Shown: positions 45,301 through 57,588, numbered from the stretch's first letter. The stretch is 64,000 nucleotides of DNA from Cryphonectria parasitica EP155 (GCF_011745365.1 NW_024468913.1:62001-126000); one strand, 5' to 3'. Notes: a model not told the origin generated them from the sequence alone. Numbers and translations: made by a program.

Positions 45301-45571
45301 CGGCGACTCTGCTCAAGCGGCGCGCATCGGCCTCGATCAAGGCGTTGATAAAGTGTGTTGTGCCAATGGTGACGCTTAGCACCGATGTCTTAGGCGCGCC
45401 GGATTTGATCAGCACTGTCTCGATGGCCGTCGTTATACCTGACGTGACATCAGCTGTGGTGGGGGATTTGCATGATGCTAGAACACCGCGGCCGGGCGTG
45501 TTGAATGCTGTCACATCCAGCAGGGCGGCATCCGTATTGGTGCCGCCGACATCAACTCCAATGCGATACAT
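42307..45571 (-). CDS. Hydantoinase/oxoprolinase-DUF917 fusion protein
   Basis: Six exons (45571-45089, 45030-43385, 43328-43225, 43168-43092, 43038-42835, 42774-42307) join in frame to 993 aa. The N-terminus MYRIGVDVGGTNTDAALLD is the ASKHA-like nucleotide site of Hydantoinase_A_N; LVVDIGGTTTDVCALLPSGF and LLVGGGSLL mark the Hydantoinase_A domain (to about 530). GTGILGTGGGGPSYLELLHG and GGGNGMSPFATGVHYDIPVI mark a DUF917 domain (about 610-980). The family opens cyclic amides such as hydantoins or 5-oxoproline, often using ATP. It is divergent, over 451 bp, from an NCS1 permease, so uptake and ring-opening are likely co-regulated. The cytosolic location is inferred from the lack of a signal. 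The true substrate is not known. Confidence 0.92.
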
Positions 45572-46022
45572 ATCAGGGCTGTCAAGGATCTGTATTGACT
45601 AGACTGTATGCTGGGGGTTGACACAAATTCCAGTCGGTGGTAGCTTCAAGGGATGAAAATTGTGCACCGCGTCCTCCGTGGTACGAACTGCGGCATTATT
45701 GGTCCCACTAATAAGTGCTAAGAGTCCGTGTAATCATCACGTAGCAGCGATTGCCCGAGTTGTTTTTTGCTGGTGGCGTTCATCTAGACTGCACTATTTG
45801 AAAAGAAGGGGAAAAAAAAGATGACAATCGAAAGTTGTCGACTGGGTCCTGGCAAGGCGCCCAATCGTAAGAGACACCGTTATCAAGACTAAGTCGCAAT
45901 TTGGATCTTACATAGCTGCCGGGAGTTCCACAAGAAGAGACAAAACTATTGCCGCTCTTTAACGCCTGTATCGCCACGGTCTTCCCAACTTGTGTCATTG
46001 CTTTGTTCAGTCGATCAGCACA
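45572..46022. promoter_or_regulatory. Divergent promoter of hydantoinase and NCS1 permease genes
   Basis: The 451 bases separate the two start codons. One HGATAR match (TGATAA on the minus strand, near 45880-45886) could bind a GATA-type nitrogen regulator (AreA/Nit2 class). A single match of this short motif is weak evidence on its own. Confidence 0.4.
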
Positions 46023-47970
46023 ATGTCGTGGGCGGCAAAGTTGAGAGTTCCTCAGGTGACTGAAACGTCACGTTGGATTGTAAGTGTTCCGGGACACGCG
46101 CCGATTTGGAGTTGATACTCAAGTACTGACAAGAATAGAATAATGATATTCGCCCCATCGAATCGGCACGCCGCACCTGGGGTTTCCTCACATTCAACAA
46201 TTACTGGCTCCTCATTAACACTAACATCTCGACGTATCTGACGGGAAGCGCTCTCATCCCGTTGGGCTTGACATGGTGGCAGGCATTTATTTGCATCATT
46301 GTCGGTAATCTGCTGGCGGCTGGAGCCACGGTTCTCAACTCGCTGCCAGGAGCTTACTACCATGGTAGGGCTGCCTACTTCTTCCCAGTGCCGCAAGGGC
46401 TGAGGGCTGCAGCTAATGAGATCCAGTCGGATACCCTGTCATCAACCGTGCTGTCTGGGGCATGTGGGCGTCGCAGTTCGCTGTGTGGAATCGCATCTTC
46501 CTGTCTCTTGGTAAGCATTTGCAACTACCGTCATTTCGTGCTTCCGACTGACATATCTCCAGTCTGGTACGGCTATACGGCCTGGATTGGCGGGGAGTGT
46601 GTATACGTGATCTTGCAATCCTGGGACCCTAACCTAGAAGCACACGTCCCCAACCATATGCCAGAAGACACTGGTATGACCACTGCTGCATTCATGGCCT
46701 ATGTTATCTTCATGGTCATCAGCGCTCCCGTGGGCTGGATCCGCCCGCACAAGCTCGAAAAGTTCTTTTACAGCTCTAGCTCCATCACCATGGTCTTTTT
46801 CCTCGTCTTCCTGATCTGGTCGCTTGCCACCATGGGCGCTGATGGATTCGGCGATACGATTAGCAGCGCTGAGGACCTGCCCAGCAACGGCAGCCCTGAC
46901 AGTCTGCCCTGGCTGATGGTCTACGGCATCATGTCCACTATCGGCTCGATTGCTGCGGGCATCCTGAATCAGAATGATTATGCACGTTTCGCAGCTGCTC
47001 CCAGACACGCTATCCTTGGCCAGGCCATTCCATTCCCCGTGTACGGTATCCTCTGCTCCATGATCGGCATCTTGGTCACCGCCGCGACCCAGCATCGTTT
47101 CGGTGGCGAGGCCATCTGGAACCCTCCGACGTTGCTGTCGCGTCTCATCGCCAACAATCCGACGGCCGGGACACGTGCAGCCTGTTTCTTTGCTGGCTTA
47201 GCACTGGTCATTTCCCAAATTGGCGTCAATGTGCCGGGCAATGCGCTAGGTGGTGGCTTTGATCTTGCGGCTACTTTTCCTCAGTACATCAACATCCGCC
47301 GTGGCACGTTTGTAAGTATTCCTATAGGTTTGTGCTGTGATAACATTGTCTCATTAAACCTTTCAGATCACTATGCTCTTCAGCCCTCTTGTGAATCCAT
47401 GGCGCCTGGTCAACACCGCCACCACCTTTCTCACGGTCCTGTCCTCATATTCGGTGTTTCTGGGTCCCATGACTGGCATGATGGTCGCCAGCTACTTGGT
47501 AGTCAACCGGAAGAAGATCAATGTTGACGACCTGTACAACGGGTCCTCGAGTAGTATCTACTGGTACAAGGCGGGCATCAACTGGCGCGCTCCTGTGGCG
47601 GTAAGCACCCTCCTTCTTTCAGCAAGTCAGATCTTTCGCTAACCATGTGATATAGTGGACGGTCGGCGTAGCTCCATGTCTGCCTGGTTTCATCGCTGCC
47701 GTCAATGCCTCGGTGAGCGTTCCTGCTGGACTCACGAAGCTGTACTACATGAACTACCTGTACGGATTCCTCTCTAGCGGTTTAGTGTATATTGTACTGC
47801 ACAGAGTATTTCCATCCTCCAAGCTCAGTGCCTTCGTCAAGGACAGCACCACCGCGGAGCAGACTATGGCGTACTACAGACAGAAATGGGAGATGGAAGA
47901 CAGCGACCGACATGCTGTGATTGATGACATCAACAAAGGCAACGATCGTCAGTCGGTTCTTGCTTTCTGA
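46023..47970 (+). CDS. NCS1-family purine-cytosine/hydantoin-type permease
   Basis: Six exons (46023-46079, 46139-46364, 46427-46510, 46563-47311, 47367-47600, 47656-47970), with introns of 52-62 nt, give 554 aa and about 12 membrane segments. Family stretches include ARRTWGFLTFNNYWLLINTN, NSLPGAYYH, AVWGMWASQFAVWN, VWYGYTAWIGGECVY, NDYARFA, GNALGGGFDLAATFPQYINI and GPMTGMMVASYLVV. NCS1 proteins import nucleobases, allantoin or hydantoins with H+ or Na+ at the plasma membrane. The FCY2-like purine-cytosine and Fur-type uracil/allantoin branches are both possible. Divergence from the hydantoinase gene favours a cyclic ureide or amide as cargo (inference). Confidence 0.92.
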
Positions 47971-48141
47971 GGAAGAGACCTTGATGCGCAGCTGATATCA
48001 ACATATGTTTAGTAGCATTCGAATTTCTCCGTCCAACCTTAACTTGAAGGACCAAGAAAGTGCGTGCTAGCAGATATAGTGCTGAACACAATATTCCTAA
48101 TTACAGACACATATTTGTTCTAACATTCTATCGTACTATTC

Positions 48142-48569
48142 TCATGAGTTCCCTTCCAGTCCCACTACAGTCGTTTCCGCATGACTAAATGTTCGGATCC
48201 CGGTCCGGATGATCTTCAGTTGGGATTTGCAGTTTGGGTCTGGACATGCAATCAAAGCGTCGGTGCTCATCCAATCCTTGGCGTCGGTCATCCTCTGCTT
48301 CGCGGCAAGAAGTGGCAAAACTGCAGCTGTTTCTGTCAGCCTTGAGATGTCGGTGAGATTTACTCTCCCTAATCGACCAACTTACCAAGACTGTAGATGC
48401 TTATCCCCTGATGAGGAGGTAGGTATAGCATCTCGCCCTCAAGAGTGAAATGATCTCCAACTTTGGCGCCACAAAGAACGCGTTCACCATCAGGGCAGAT
48501 AACTTCAACGCGGAGGTCATAAAGCTTGAAAGTGTCATCTTGTATCGCACTGCGATCTGGTTGAGCCAT
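48142..48569 (-). CDS. TIGR04076-family small protein
   Basis: Exons 48569-48386 and 48326-48142 (59-nt intron, GTAAGT/AACAG) give 122 aa. The sequence runs YDLRVEVICPDGERVLCGAK, VGDHFTLEGEMLYLPPHQGI, SLAAVLPLLAAKQR, DWMSTDALIACPDPNC and ends after RTGIRTFSHAE. This matches the TIGR04076 family of short proteins shared by bacteria and fungi, whose function is unknown. The conserved CPDPNC pair and an earlier Cys could bind metal. It is convergent with the NCS1 gene and lies within the putative catabolic neighbourhood. No signal peptide. Confidence 0.82.
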
Positions 48570-49313
48570 GATCTCTAAGTGAAAGTCAGTTGATTTTCTG
48601 GAATTCTCATCAGATGAAGAGAGCGCTATCTACCGGTTGCTATTGTAGCTTTCAATGGACAAAAACTGCTAATCTTTCATCAAATTGGCAAAAGGGTCGG
48701 TATTATGGCAACTCGACATTGGTGGCAGCTACAACCTCGCAGTCTCGAACAAGACCTGACAGCTCGGCTTAGTTGGCGACCTCTCATGCCCGGATATCGG
48801 ATGTTCGATGTGAAGACTCGGAGACGGAGAATGGGAAGCCTGAAGGAGTAACGTTGGTGCTTCCGGGTAATCTTTCGGTAAGGGATGCGATAGGTTAAAT
48901 AGAGTAGATAAGAGTATGTGTATTACGCTGGTCATTCCGCATATCTTTCGGTTATAAAGCACAGGAAAATTGGGGCGAGATAATCCCGCTCGCGATCTCA
49001 TGACCTGATCCTAGTAGTTCCGCAAGCGGAGGCATATTTCATGTTCTGGGGTGAAAGGGCAGTGCGTGGGGAAACAGCGGATGATAGGTGCAATGTATGC
49101 TGAGGAGCATCCTGGGGAGCCCCGAAGATTACTCTCCATTCTTAGCTGTCGAGTGAAATATTGCATTGATGAATGTCTGAAGTTTCAGAGGCAATTTATT
49201 TAAAAAGGGTAATGGGTTGCGAACGAGAAATGCGCATTTATCAGTATCCTGTGGGGTCCATCTACACGTATTCTAGTACAGTGTACTCCTTAATATGTTC
49301 TGCGATCCCAACT
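48570..49313. other. Intergenic, nothing recognised
   Basis: Promoter side of the TIGR04076 gene and 3' side of the MFS gene. No coding sequence was supported. Confidence 0.45.
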
Positions 49314-51077
49314 CTAATTTTCAGGCACTGCAGAGATCGTTTCATCCAATACACTCTTGGGTGGCGGTGGGTGTGAGAAGAGGAGAATGATAACCGCGAC
49401 AAGGGCAACGGACTTCCTACATGTGAGCACAAGAACTGGCTGGGAAAGGGGGTGGGGCGGGGGTGGTGTGGCATGTAATTCAAACTCACAGCATTGCAGT
49501 AGAAGGTCAAATATGCCTTTCCGATATCTGAGAAGACAGAAAATATGAACCCGAACAGACCAAGTGTTGACAGCATGGCCACGTTCTCCGCAAGAGTCAT
49601 GGCTTGCAATGCATTCGCACGCTCGGAGGGCGGGCACATTTCAGTGATGACTCCTTTGCTTGCCGGGGCAGAACCTGATGCCAAAGGCAGTAGAAAGCCG
49701 GCTGTCAAAGTTAGTGAACATGTTTGTTTTATGAAAGGGGGGTGAAGTACCGATATAGATATGCCATCCGGCCGTAGCAGATGCGGTATAAGCAGTGACA
49801 AGTCCATCTGCAACCAAACTCCAGCGGAGGAAGAATAAATCAAAGGCCCGGCCGTCTTCATCCTCAACAGGCTCTGGTGGCATTATTGGCTCTTGCTCGG
49901 CCATGAGACCTCCAGGGGCAGGATCAAAGTCGCTGGGCTCTGTGGGCAATGGCTGGCTGGGATTCGTTGACGTGTCCACCACTCTGCCTGAAGTATACCA
50001 CTTCCGCCCTGATGAAATGATTGTCGGGAAGACAAAAATCAAGAAAACACCACGGATTAGAGAGTTCGTAGCCATCAGATAGCCATTATCCGTAGGGTGG
50101 AAGCCAAATGCTGCTGTGGCATACATCTGGATCAGGACTGGGGCGAAACCAGTGGCCAGGACCCCCATGAATACTCCAAGGACCAGGAAAGTAACTCCAT
50201 AGTATCTGAAGGGTCGTCCGTCGGGCAATCGTAACTTTTGTGGGACGAGGACTTTCAATGGGCGGAAGACAGACTTGATACCCTTGGACCTGGTATCTCC
50301 ATCGGCGAGGGTCTTGGGGTCAATGTATGGTACGAAGAGTGCTCCATATATGCTGCTCGCCAGAAAGAGGACCATGGAAATCTCGAAGGGTCGTCGAATT
50401 CCAAATTCATCAGCAATGAGACCGCCAAGCAGGTAACCGATGGCAGTCCCGAGCATGACGCTCCCTTGCAGCCTGCCAAATGTCGCTGTTCGGTCAGAGG
50501 GCGCAACGACCTCCCCAGCTGCTGTATTTAGTACCAGTAAGTACCCGGATACTCCACCAACCAGCCCAACAAGCTGGCTGGATTGTGTGATAATGATGCC
50601 ACTTCGGGCACCAACTGTGACGCCAATAATTTGAACGACTTGTCGAATAGCCGGAAAGAATGTCTGCAGTACCAAAGCAGTCCGTGGCCCCCATCTTTTG
50701 ATTTGCCAGCCAGCGACGAACAAGTTCAAGGTACCGAAGACGGTCGTTAGAATACCTAATAGCGATACCTGCGCCGCAGTTCCAGCATCAATTTCGGTGC
50801 GACTGCATCGGTCTCCGGGGCCGTTGAATGGTGGGTTGTTACGATAAAACTCATCACATTCCATTAAGCGGAAGACGTAGAGAATTCTGATGCAGTTAGC
50901 CACGCGTTTAGAGGGAGATAACGGTGTCATTTGCGGCTCTTACGGGACCTGGGTGAAACTCAGGGCAATGGATATAACAAAACCTGCCACCAACACCCTG
51001 TTTGCTGGTGAGAAGAGGCTCTGGGACGCCTGCGCTGGGCGCTTGCCATTGTTGAGTAAGGGCGTCGTCTCAGCCAT
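49314..51077 (-). CDS. Major facilitator superfamily transporter
   Basis: Four exons (51077-50944, 50886-49751, 49701-49490, 49412-49314) join in frame to 526 aa with 12 predicted membrane segments. After a short cytosolic start (MAETTPLLN), helix 1 leads to RLMECDEFYRN and a luminal or external CSRTEID loop. GWQIKRWGPRTAL and SDRTATFGRLQGSVMLGTA are typical MFS loop motifs, and a long acidic central loop (EQEPIMPPEPVEDEDGRAFD) separates the halves. Exon 4 uses the acceptor GGAAG before TCCGTTGCC, which gives SVALVAVIILLFSHPPPP. It resembles fungal TetA/HCP1-like facilitators. Cargo unknown. Divergent from the Dal5-like gene. Confidence 0.85.
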
Positions 51078-51815
51078 TTGCACAATAGGAAGTTCACTGC
51101 TCCAAAGCGGGAAGGCCTGGTGTTGGAGTTGAGAGGGCTGAGCTTGGTGCTGAGAAGACTTGCGTCGACTACCTGGCTGGGGGAAAGTGGCGAGCAACGG
51201 AAGTAAGAAATGGGAAAGCAAGATACACCTGCTTCCGTCGGTAATCTCTACCAGAACGAGACCAAATTGTATCGGCCCAGTCACAAATTCATGTGAGACG
51301 GGAAATAAGCCGTATTGACATGCCTGAATAAGGACAAGTTTGAATTTATTTGGCTTGCAATGCAAAGAGATTCACCAAGGCTCAATCCAATAACACAGCT
51401 GTGGCTCAAGCGGATCGAAAATGAATAGTTCTGGCCAACGAAATACTGGTACTTGCCGATTCATGCCGGTTTCGTAGCGGCTTCTCGGCATGTGAGCAAG
51501 GACAGTGAGGATCCCACAAGTCCGGATGCTGAAAGTTACGGGGGCAAATTCTGCCCGTGAGCCGTCAATTGCTATACAGCCTGCTTATCTTTCGTTCCTA
51601 TCACTGATATGCTAGCTCGCTCCAGTATCAACACAGGCTCCACACGACCCTCATGTCACTTCAGGGTAAAGCAGCCGAGTATGAGTCTGGGATTTTGATA
51701 TGTGTCGAGTGACCTTATAATCCCGTTGCAACTCTCGGATTTCCATTGTCAATCTGTTGGAATGTTGTCACCATTCAACCCCGTTCATTGTCCCGACAAG
51801 AGAAGCTAAAGCAAG
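51078..51815. other. Divergent intergenic region between two transporters
   Basis: It holds the promoters of the MFS gene (minus) and the Dal5-like gene (plus). TTATAA at 51715-51720 is about 100 bases before the Dal5-like ATG and may be its TATA element. No coding sequence. Confidence 0.45.
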
Positions 51816-53980
51816 ATGGACTCGGAAAAACAGTCAATCGGCCGCAGATTGATAGGTAACTCCTCCCTCTCTTAAATCTGATTGTTTGTTTGACTCGCTC
51901 GACCTAACCAAAGCTACGGTAATCACAGTCTTGATTTTCGGAGATGAAGCCAAGAGCAAGGAAGAGCGCTGGCTTGTCCAGAAACTCGGTATGTTGCAAG
52001 AATTCCAAACTCTCACACAGAGGCGAATGGACACTAACAAACCCCAAGACTTCTTTATTCTAGTAAGAGACGAAGCATCCCGCACGAATTGATCGCCTGC
52101 TCACCGTTCCACAAGACATATTGTTGCTTCAGCTTTTTCTTCAACTATCTGGGTGAGTAGGCACCTGCTCCACAATGTTTCCCAGTTGTCTGCTAATTCT
52201 GATCCCGGCAGATCGTTCGGCATTCGCCAACGCCTATGTAAGTATCTTTCGCCGACCTCTTCATCGTTGTTTGACCAACTAATAATCGGAAATCAAGGTT
52301 GCTGGTCTTCAAGAGGCACTTGATCTTGCCGGAACGGACTACAATGTGCTTCTATCCATGACAACTGCTGGGTATGTTCTGATATGAGAGAGACGGATAA
52401 AGCACTTAGTTCTGATTATTTGGCAGTTATACCATCGGCCAGATTCCTCATAGCATTGCTATCCAAGCCATTGCTCCTCGGATTTATTTTCCCACCATGG
52501 TCATCATCTGGGCTGGACTTACCATGTGCAGCGCCGCCTGCAAAACTTATGGACAGCTGTGCGCAGTGCGTTTCCTGATGGGCCTCATCGAAGCCAGCAC
52601 GTACTGCGGCACTCTTTACGTTATTGGTTCCTGGTAGTGAGTGATCTTTCAACGTCTCCATCACTTTATTGTGTTGACCACGTTGATAGTAAACCCAGGG
52701 AAATCGCAAAACGTACCGCTATTTTTACTGCATCGGGCCAAGCTGGGTCTATGTTTGCGGGTGTCATGATGACCGCCATCTACAAGGGGATGAATGGATA
52801 CGTGCGTTGGCTCTTTGCTGCTTTTTTTTCTCCAGAGCGGTTAGACTAATCATCTTAATTGCAGGCTCATTTGGCCGGCTGGCAATGGTAAGTACTGGAA
52901 TGTGACCTCTCTGAAAATATTCCCGGTCCCTCAGAGCAATGCTAACTATTCGAAAAAGGGTCTTCCTCATCGACGGCATCATCACCCTTCCTATCGCTAT
53001 CATGGGCTACCTATACTTCCCAGACATTCCAGAAAACACCAAAGCATCATTCCTTAGCGAATCTGAGAAAAGGCTAGCTCTAGCAAGGCTCCCGCCGAAG
53101 CGAGAAGACGGACACAATATCAACCCGTGGTCTCTCATGAAGCGAACCTTTACGTCTCCGACCATGTGAGTGGCAAATACTGCTAAGCCCATCAGAGTTC
53201 TCACTTACGGTAAACCAGATACATTTTGTGCTCCTTCTCCGTGGTCTGTGGAGCTCTCGAGGCATTCTGTGTCCAAGGCTGTTTCTTGCTCTGGATGAAG
53301 TACCAAAGCAAGTACTTCACACAGGCCCAGATCAACACATACCCTCTTGGTATTCAAGCAGTGGGCATTGTTTCAAATCTCATGGCTGCCGTCTACATTG
53401 ACAACACTGGCCGCCGCGTGCCAATGGGAATACTTGCCTGTGGCTTGCAGCTTATCACATCAATTATTCTGCTTGTGCCAAACGTTTCGTTTGCTGCCAC
53501 CTTCTTTGCATTCTACAACGCTGGAACATCTTACATCATTAATCCCCTCCTTTTCGGCTGGGCGAACATCATCTGCCAACGTGGCGGTGATGACGCGCTT
53601 CGTGCTGTCAACCTTGCCGCCATGAATGCAGCCAGCCAGATTCTCTACACGTTCTGGGGAATTGTGCTGTACCCTGCCTCAGATGTACCGTACTGGCGAA
53701 AGGGTGCTATTGCAATGATTTGCATTATCGTTGCGTTACTGAGCATGCTCTGGGCCATGCATTGGGTAAGTTGTCCTCCGCCCTAGTTCTCGAGGATGAA
53801 GATACTGATTAATTGGATAAACAGCTCGACAAGCACACCGCAGCCAAGCATCCTGATGTTATTGACTCTTCAGTGTCTTTAAGTGAGATCAAGGATGACA
53901 TTACAGTCAAGGAGAAGGAGAAGGATCTCATCAAGAGCGGTGCTGCGGCGGACGCCATGGGCATTTCCCTTCCTGCTTGA
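51816..53980 (+). CDS. Dal5/allantoate permease-like transporter with 12 exons
   Basis: Exons 51816-51855, 51929-51988, 52049-52062, 52116-52152, 52212-52237, 52298-52371, 52427-52636, 52690-52801, 52865-52887, 52959-53165, 53219-53765 and 53825-53980 join in frame to 501 aa. Exon 3 is a 14-nt microexon (DFFIL). The product matches the anion:cation symporter branch: CCFSFFFNYLDRSAFANAYV, GLQEALDLAGTDYN, VRFLMGLIEASTYCGTLYVI, SWYKPREIAKRTA, GWQWVFLIDGIITLPIAIMG, FPDIPENT. Yeast Dal5 and its relatives import allantoate, ureidosuccinate or other carboxylates with H+. A role in taking up an acyclic ureide or acid for the nearby hydrolases is inference. Confidence 0.9.
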
Positions 53981-54623
53981 TAATTGCGACCTCCCATAAT
54001 ACCTGATGTTTCCGCAGGTCGCCTCCGAAGCGTGCCAAGAATGAACTGGTTTATCTGGTTATGAAAATAATAGCAATTCAATACTCTGGACTTCATTTGT
54101 TCATATCATGATATGCTGACTATTGATTCTCGAAGCTTGTAACCTACTCTCGTGAGTCCCACTGTAGGGAAGCTAAATAGAGACGTGCAAGCTGCCAATT
54201 AGCTGTACTTCCATAAATAACTACTGTTATTTATTCTGTTCTGTTTGTTAGCCACAATCCGATCCTCCTGACTCACTTCGTTAGCTTCTTTGATTTTGTG
54301 CCTTTTTGGCCGCTGCCTAGAATTTCCTGTGCTAAGATTTAATTAATAGAGTTTGTGAAGTTCATTGATGCCGTCTGGAAGTCTGAACGCACTTCTTAGT
54401 GGCATTTATCCACGATTCAAGCATCCATGATTTCAATGATGTGGCATGCACTATACTTTCTAACATGTCCCGGTTGTGCTGTTGACTTCACCTCTGAAGC
54501 ATTTGGTGCTCGAGTGGGCCGTAGACTTGTGCTCGATAATCTCAAATCTGAAAGTGCGAAGCGCACCGGAGGAATTTCAACCCGACATGTTTTCTTGTCT
54601 ATGTGTATGGTAAAATACCAATT
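53981..54623. other. Convergent intergenic region
   Basis: The 3' sides of the Dal5-like gene and the aldo-keto reductase gene. AT-rich, no gene supported. Confidence 0.5.
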
Positions 54624-55978
54624 CTAGTGCATTCCCCGGTACTCGTGGCCACAGTCTCCCAATTTTTCGAACAACGCCAAGGACCTTTGGCCATTTTCGC
54701 CCAGGGCTACATGATTGATCACGGCCAAGTCAGTCTCGCTTAGCTTAAAACCGAACACGGCCAAGTTCTCATCACCGTGGAATGAGACCCCAAGCCGGGT
54801 TCCCACAATGACCGCTCCCACTGAGGGTTGATCCAGGACCCATCGAGTTGCCACATTGGTCAGGCTCACATTGTATTTCTCGGCTACGGATGAGAGCACA
54901 GAGAGGAGATTCTGAAAGTCTACCCATGCGCCCCAGTTGTTGATCATGTCAAAATACTATTGACATAGTTAGCCGACGCACTGGGCAAGCTGAAGAGGTC
55001 TCATACCTTTCGTTGTGAGGGAGTCAGTGGCGTTGCTTCCGAGTAAATATTTGGAACTGGTTGACCGAGCCACTTCTGGGATAGGAATCCGCCGCACTTT
55101 GCATAGATCAGCGTGATCCCGCGAATAATACTGGCGGGTGACTTACAAAAGAGCCATAAGTTAGCAGTTTCAGGTTGTACCTTTCACATACGGCGCACAT
55201 CTTTTGGAGGGGCCTTGAGTCAAACAAGGAGAACTTAAGAAAAGGAAATGCTTTGTCAGTTGATGCCCTTAAACTGATGAATTGGGCGGATCTCACCTGA
55301 ACTTGGTTCGAGACGATGCCGACTGAGCCAGTCTTACTCAAAAGATACTCACAGGCCTCCTGTGTGTACTCGGAGTCGAAATTGCATAATCCAATAGCCG
55401 AGACCAGTTCAGGGTGAGACTTTGTGATTCCAACCAGCTCGACTAGGATATCCAGGTACTCCTTGTGCGTGTACTGGGAAGAGAGAGTCAGTCAGGGATT
55501 GAACATTTTATGAGGACATGGCTGGATTCATACGTCGTACCAGTGGAACTGCAAAAGTTCCACTCTTCCGCCCAGTCTCCGGCAACGCTCTCTGACAGCA
55601 TTGAGGACCCATTCGGTTGTGGGAGGGCTCTTGAGTGGTGTGAAAACGCACCATTTGGTAGCTGCGAAGACTTGGGACTGGATTTCCGTAGCCAGCTTGT
55701 TGCGGAAATCGCCATATACTAGCTCAGCATCGCCCTATCCTTAGAGTAAGTGAAAAGCGTTCACAAAGTCACAAAAGGAGAGTACGGCAACATACGTAGT
55801 GATCTGCCATATCGGCTGCAGTCAGACCGTTCTCAACAAGGTGAGCAAGTGCTTTTTCTTGCTTCTGAGTGGTCGCTGAGCCCCAAGCCGGTGACGAGAG
55901 CTGCCAGAGCCCGTTGAAGAGTCGCGGCATCTGATGCGGTCCAACTGCGAATGTTTCTATGCTTGTAGATTTGGACAT
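54624..55978 (-). CDS. Aldo-keto reductase
   Basis: Six exons (55978-55796, 55734-55534, 55473-55297, 55233-55147, 55096-55007, 54956-54624) give 356 aa. The AKR TIM barrel is clear: RLFNGLWQLSSPAWG, then the catalytic Asp and Tyr in ADMADHYGDAE, Lys in AATKWCVF and His in LQFHWYDY. Later come IGLCNFDS, GIVSNQVQFSLFDSRPLQ and GAVIVGTRLG, the NADP-binding end. The family reduces aldehydes or ketones, or oxidises sugars, with NAD(P)H. The start was placed at the ATG at 55978 (context TCAAC), which gives the usual family length. The open frame continues upstream without a stop, see the next entry. The redox step in a catabolic pathway is inference. Confidence 0.88.
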
Positions 55979-56604
55979 GTTGATGGTGATAACCCTCCCG
56001 TCGTTGAAAGAAGACGGGTGAAGTCTTCCAGGGTAGAGAAGCCCCACGACATCTGCGACCTGCCGCTCTGCGCGTGCAAATGGGTTCACCAATGGGTGCG
56101 GTGTCGCAGCGTCACAGTAAGACTTGCAATCTTTCAAGGATGACAGTAGGTCCAGCAGCAACGTCAACAGAGTTTCACTGGGCTCTGGGTTCGCCTCCTT
56201 GAGAGCCTGCACTGCCTGCACAACGTCACCCCCGAATTTCTCCACCACAGGTTCCAGCTCAGACCCAGGAGGAAATCGGGCCTCTGCCAGTCGAATAGAG
56301 TTGGAAAAGTGCGTCAAACTTGATTTGATGTTAGTCTCTTAAGCCATAGCCACTCGTAGAGCAATACTTACTAAGGGAGGGATTCCTGCGGAAGCTCAGA
56401 TGAGAATATGCACCTCGTAAGGGCAAGATAGTCTTTGCAAGCCAACACAGACCCATCTGTAGCTGGGAACAGGATTTTCGGGTCCACAAAGTCCGGAGTT
56501 GATTCAAGAAGTCTTTGGCGAACATGTCTAGTAAACGGCTTTTGATTGCTGGAGCCTTGGGAAACCAGAACCCGCAGGGCGGATCGCAAGAGATCCGGAG
56601 GCAC
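55979..56604 (-). other. Protein-coding-like block upstream of and in frame with the reductase
   Basis: Two pieces (56604-56372 and 56318-55979), joined at a good intron (GTAAGT, ACTAAC branch, TCAAG), read about 190 aa directly into the reductase Met with no stop. The text includes DLLRSALRVLVSQGSSNQKP, LLESTPDFVDPKILFPATDG, EPVVEKFGGDVVQAVQALKE and NPFARAERQVADVVGLLYPG. No family is recognised and no ATG starts it; an in-frame TGA lies just upstream. It may be the 3' remnant of a lost gene whose stop is gone, or an N-terminal extension of the reductase with a missed first exon. Confidence 0.45.
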
Positions 56605-57588
56605 TTGTTGATCGTAATGTCAGCCTTATGATGCATTTGTCTCTACGTATATCTCTCTAGACAAACAATTTGATATCAGGACATCGTCCATCATGTTCCT
56701 AGGACAGTATAAGTAAAACAGTTGCCACAGGGGCCGCAAGGGAGAAGTCTGCATAAGGACAAGGAAGACTCACACGTGTCCACCCATGACAAATTTATCT
56801 TTTGTGGGAAGTAAAGGATTCTCTTTGGTAATTAGGATTGGTCTTCACTCGCGTTGCTGGTGGTCTAGTTTCGAGAGTTCATTGCACATCATCACAGTGG
56901 AGGCTATCTTGGTATACCTTAGTATTGTTTGGGTGTTGGCGATGTTGGAGACATTGCGTGCTTGCCGCGTTGTTCCGACGTCGGGGCCATGTAGACGGTG
57001 CGTGGTCCAAGTGCGGGCCTTCGGAAGGAAAAGCAGCGAGGATGCCCCAGAAGACCCGTTCTTAGCGCATCCGACGACAAGCCGCCATAGCTTTGGCTTA
57101 TCTCCAACTACTGGGGAGGGTCTATAGTAGGAAAGCAGTAAGCACGGTAAGCACGGCAGAGTGACGAGATTAGCAATTTTGTTGGGAGAAGAAAAAGCCG
57201 AGGAATGCATGTTTGGGTCGAAACAAACTGTGATTCGCGTAATTGCCGTGTACACAATATGAAGCTGCTGGTATCGTAAACATGAGGATCTACAAAGAGC
57301 CCTAAAACAGTGAACAAGAAACTGAGTACAAATATGAATATACATCGATACGCTTTATACATATAGAGCTCCTGAATCGAAGATGGAGTAACGAAAGCGC
57401 ATCCCAAGTCCACTAGAGCTGAAATTCCACCTTGATATGCCGTATTTCAGATACAGAAACTCATCCTGATTTGTATACAGATAGATGGATAGTTATACAG
57501 TGTCCCCCCCCCCCTCCCTCCAACCAATCCAGGCAGAACAGCCATAGAGTCCGGCACTTTTGAAGGGCATGGCACATTACCCACAGCT
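56605..57588. other. Intergenic, nothing recognised
   Basis: No conserved frame. A C-rich run of over ten bases lies at about 57505-57518, near the amidohydrolase 3' end. Confidence 0.45.

Noticed and set aside
46634..47095. 153-aa minus-strand frame inside the NCS1 permease
   Set aside because: Antisense shadow; Asp/His-rich because it mirrors hydrophobic codons.
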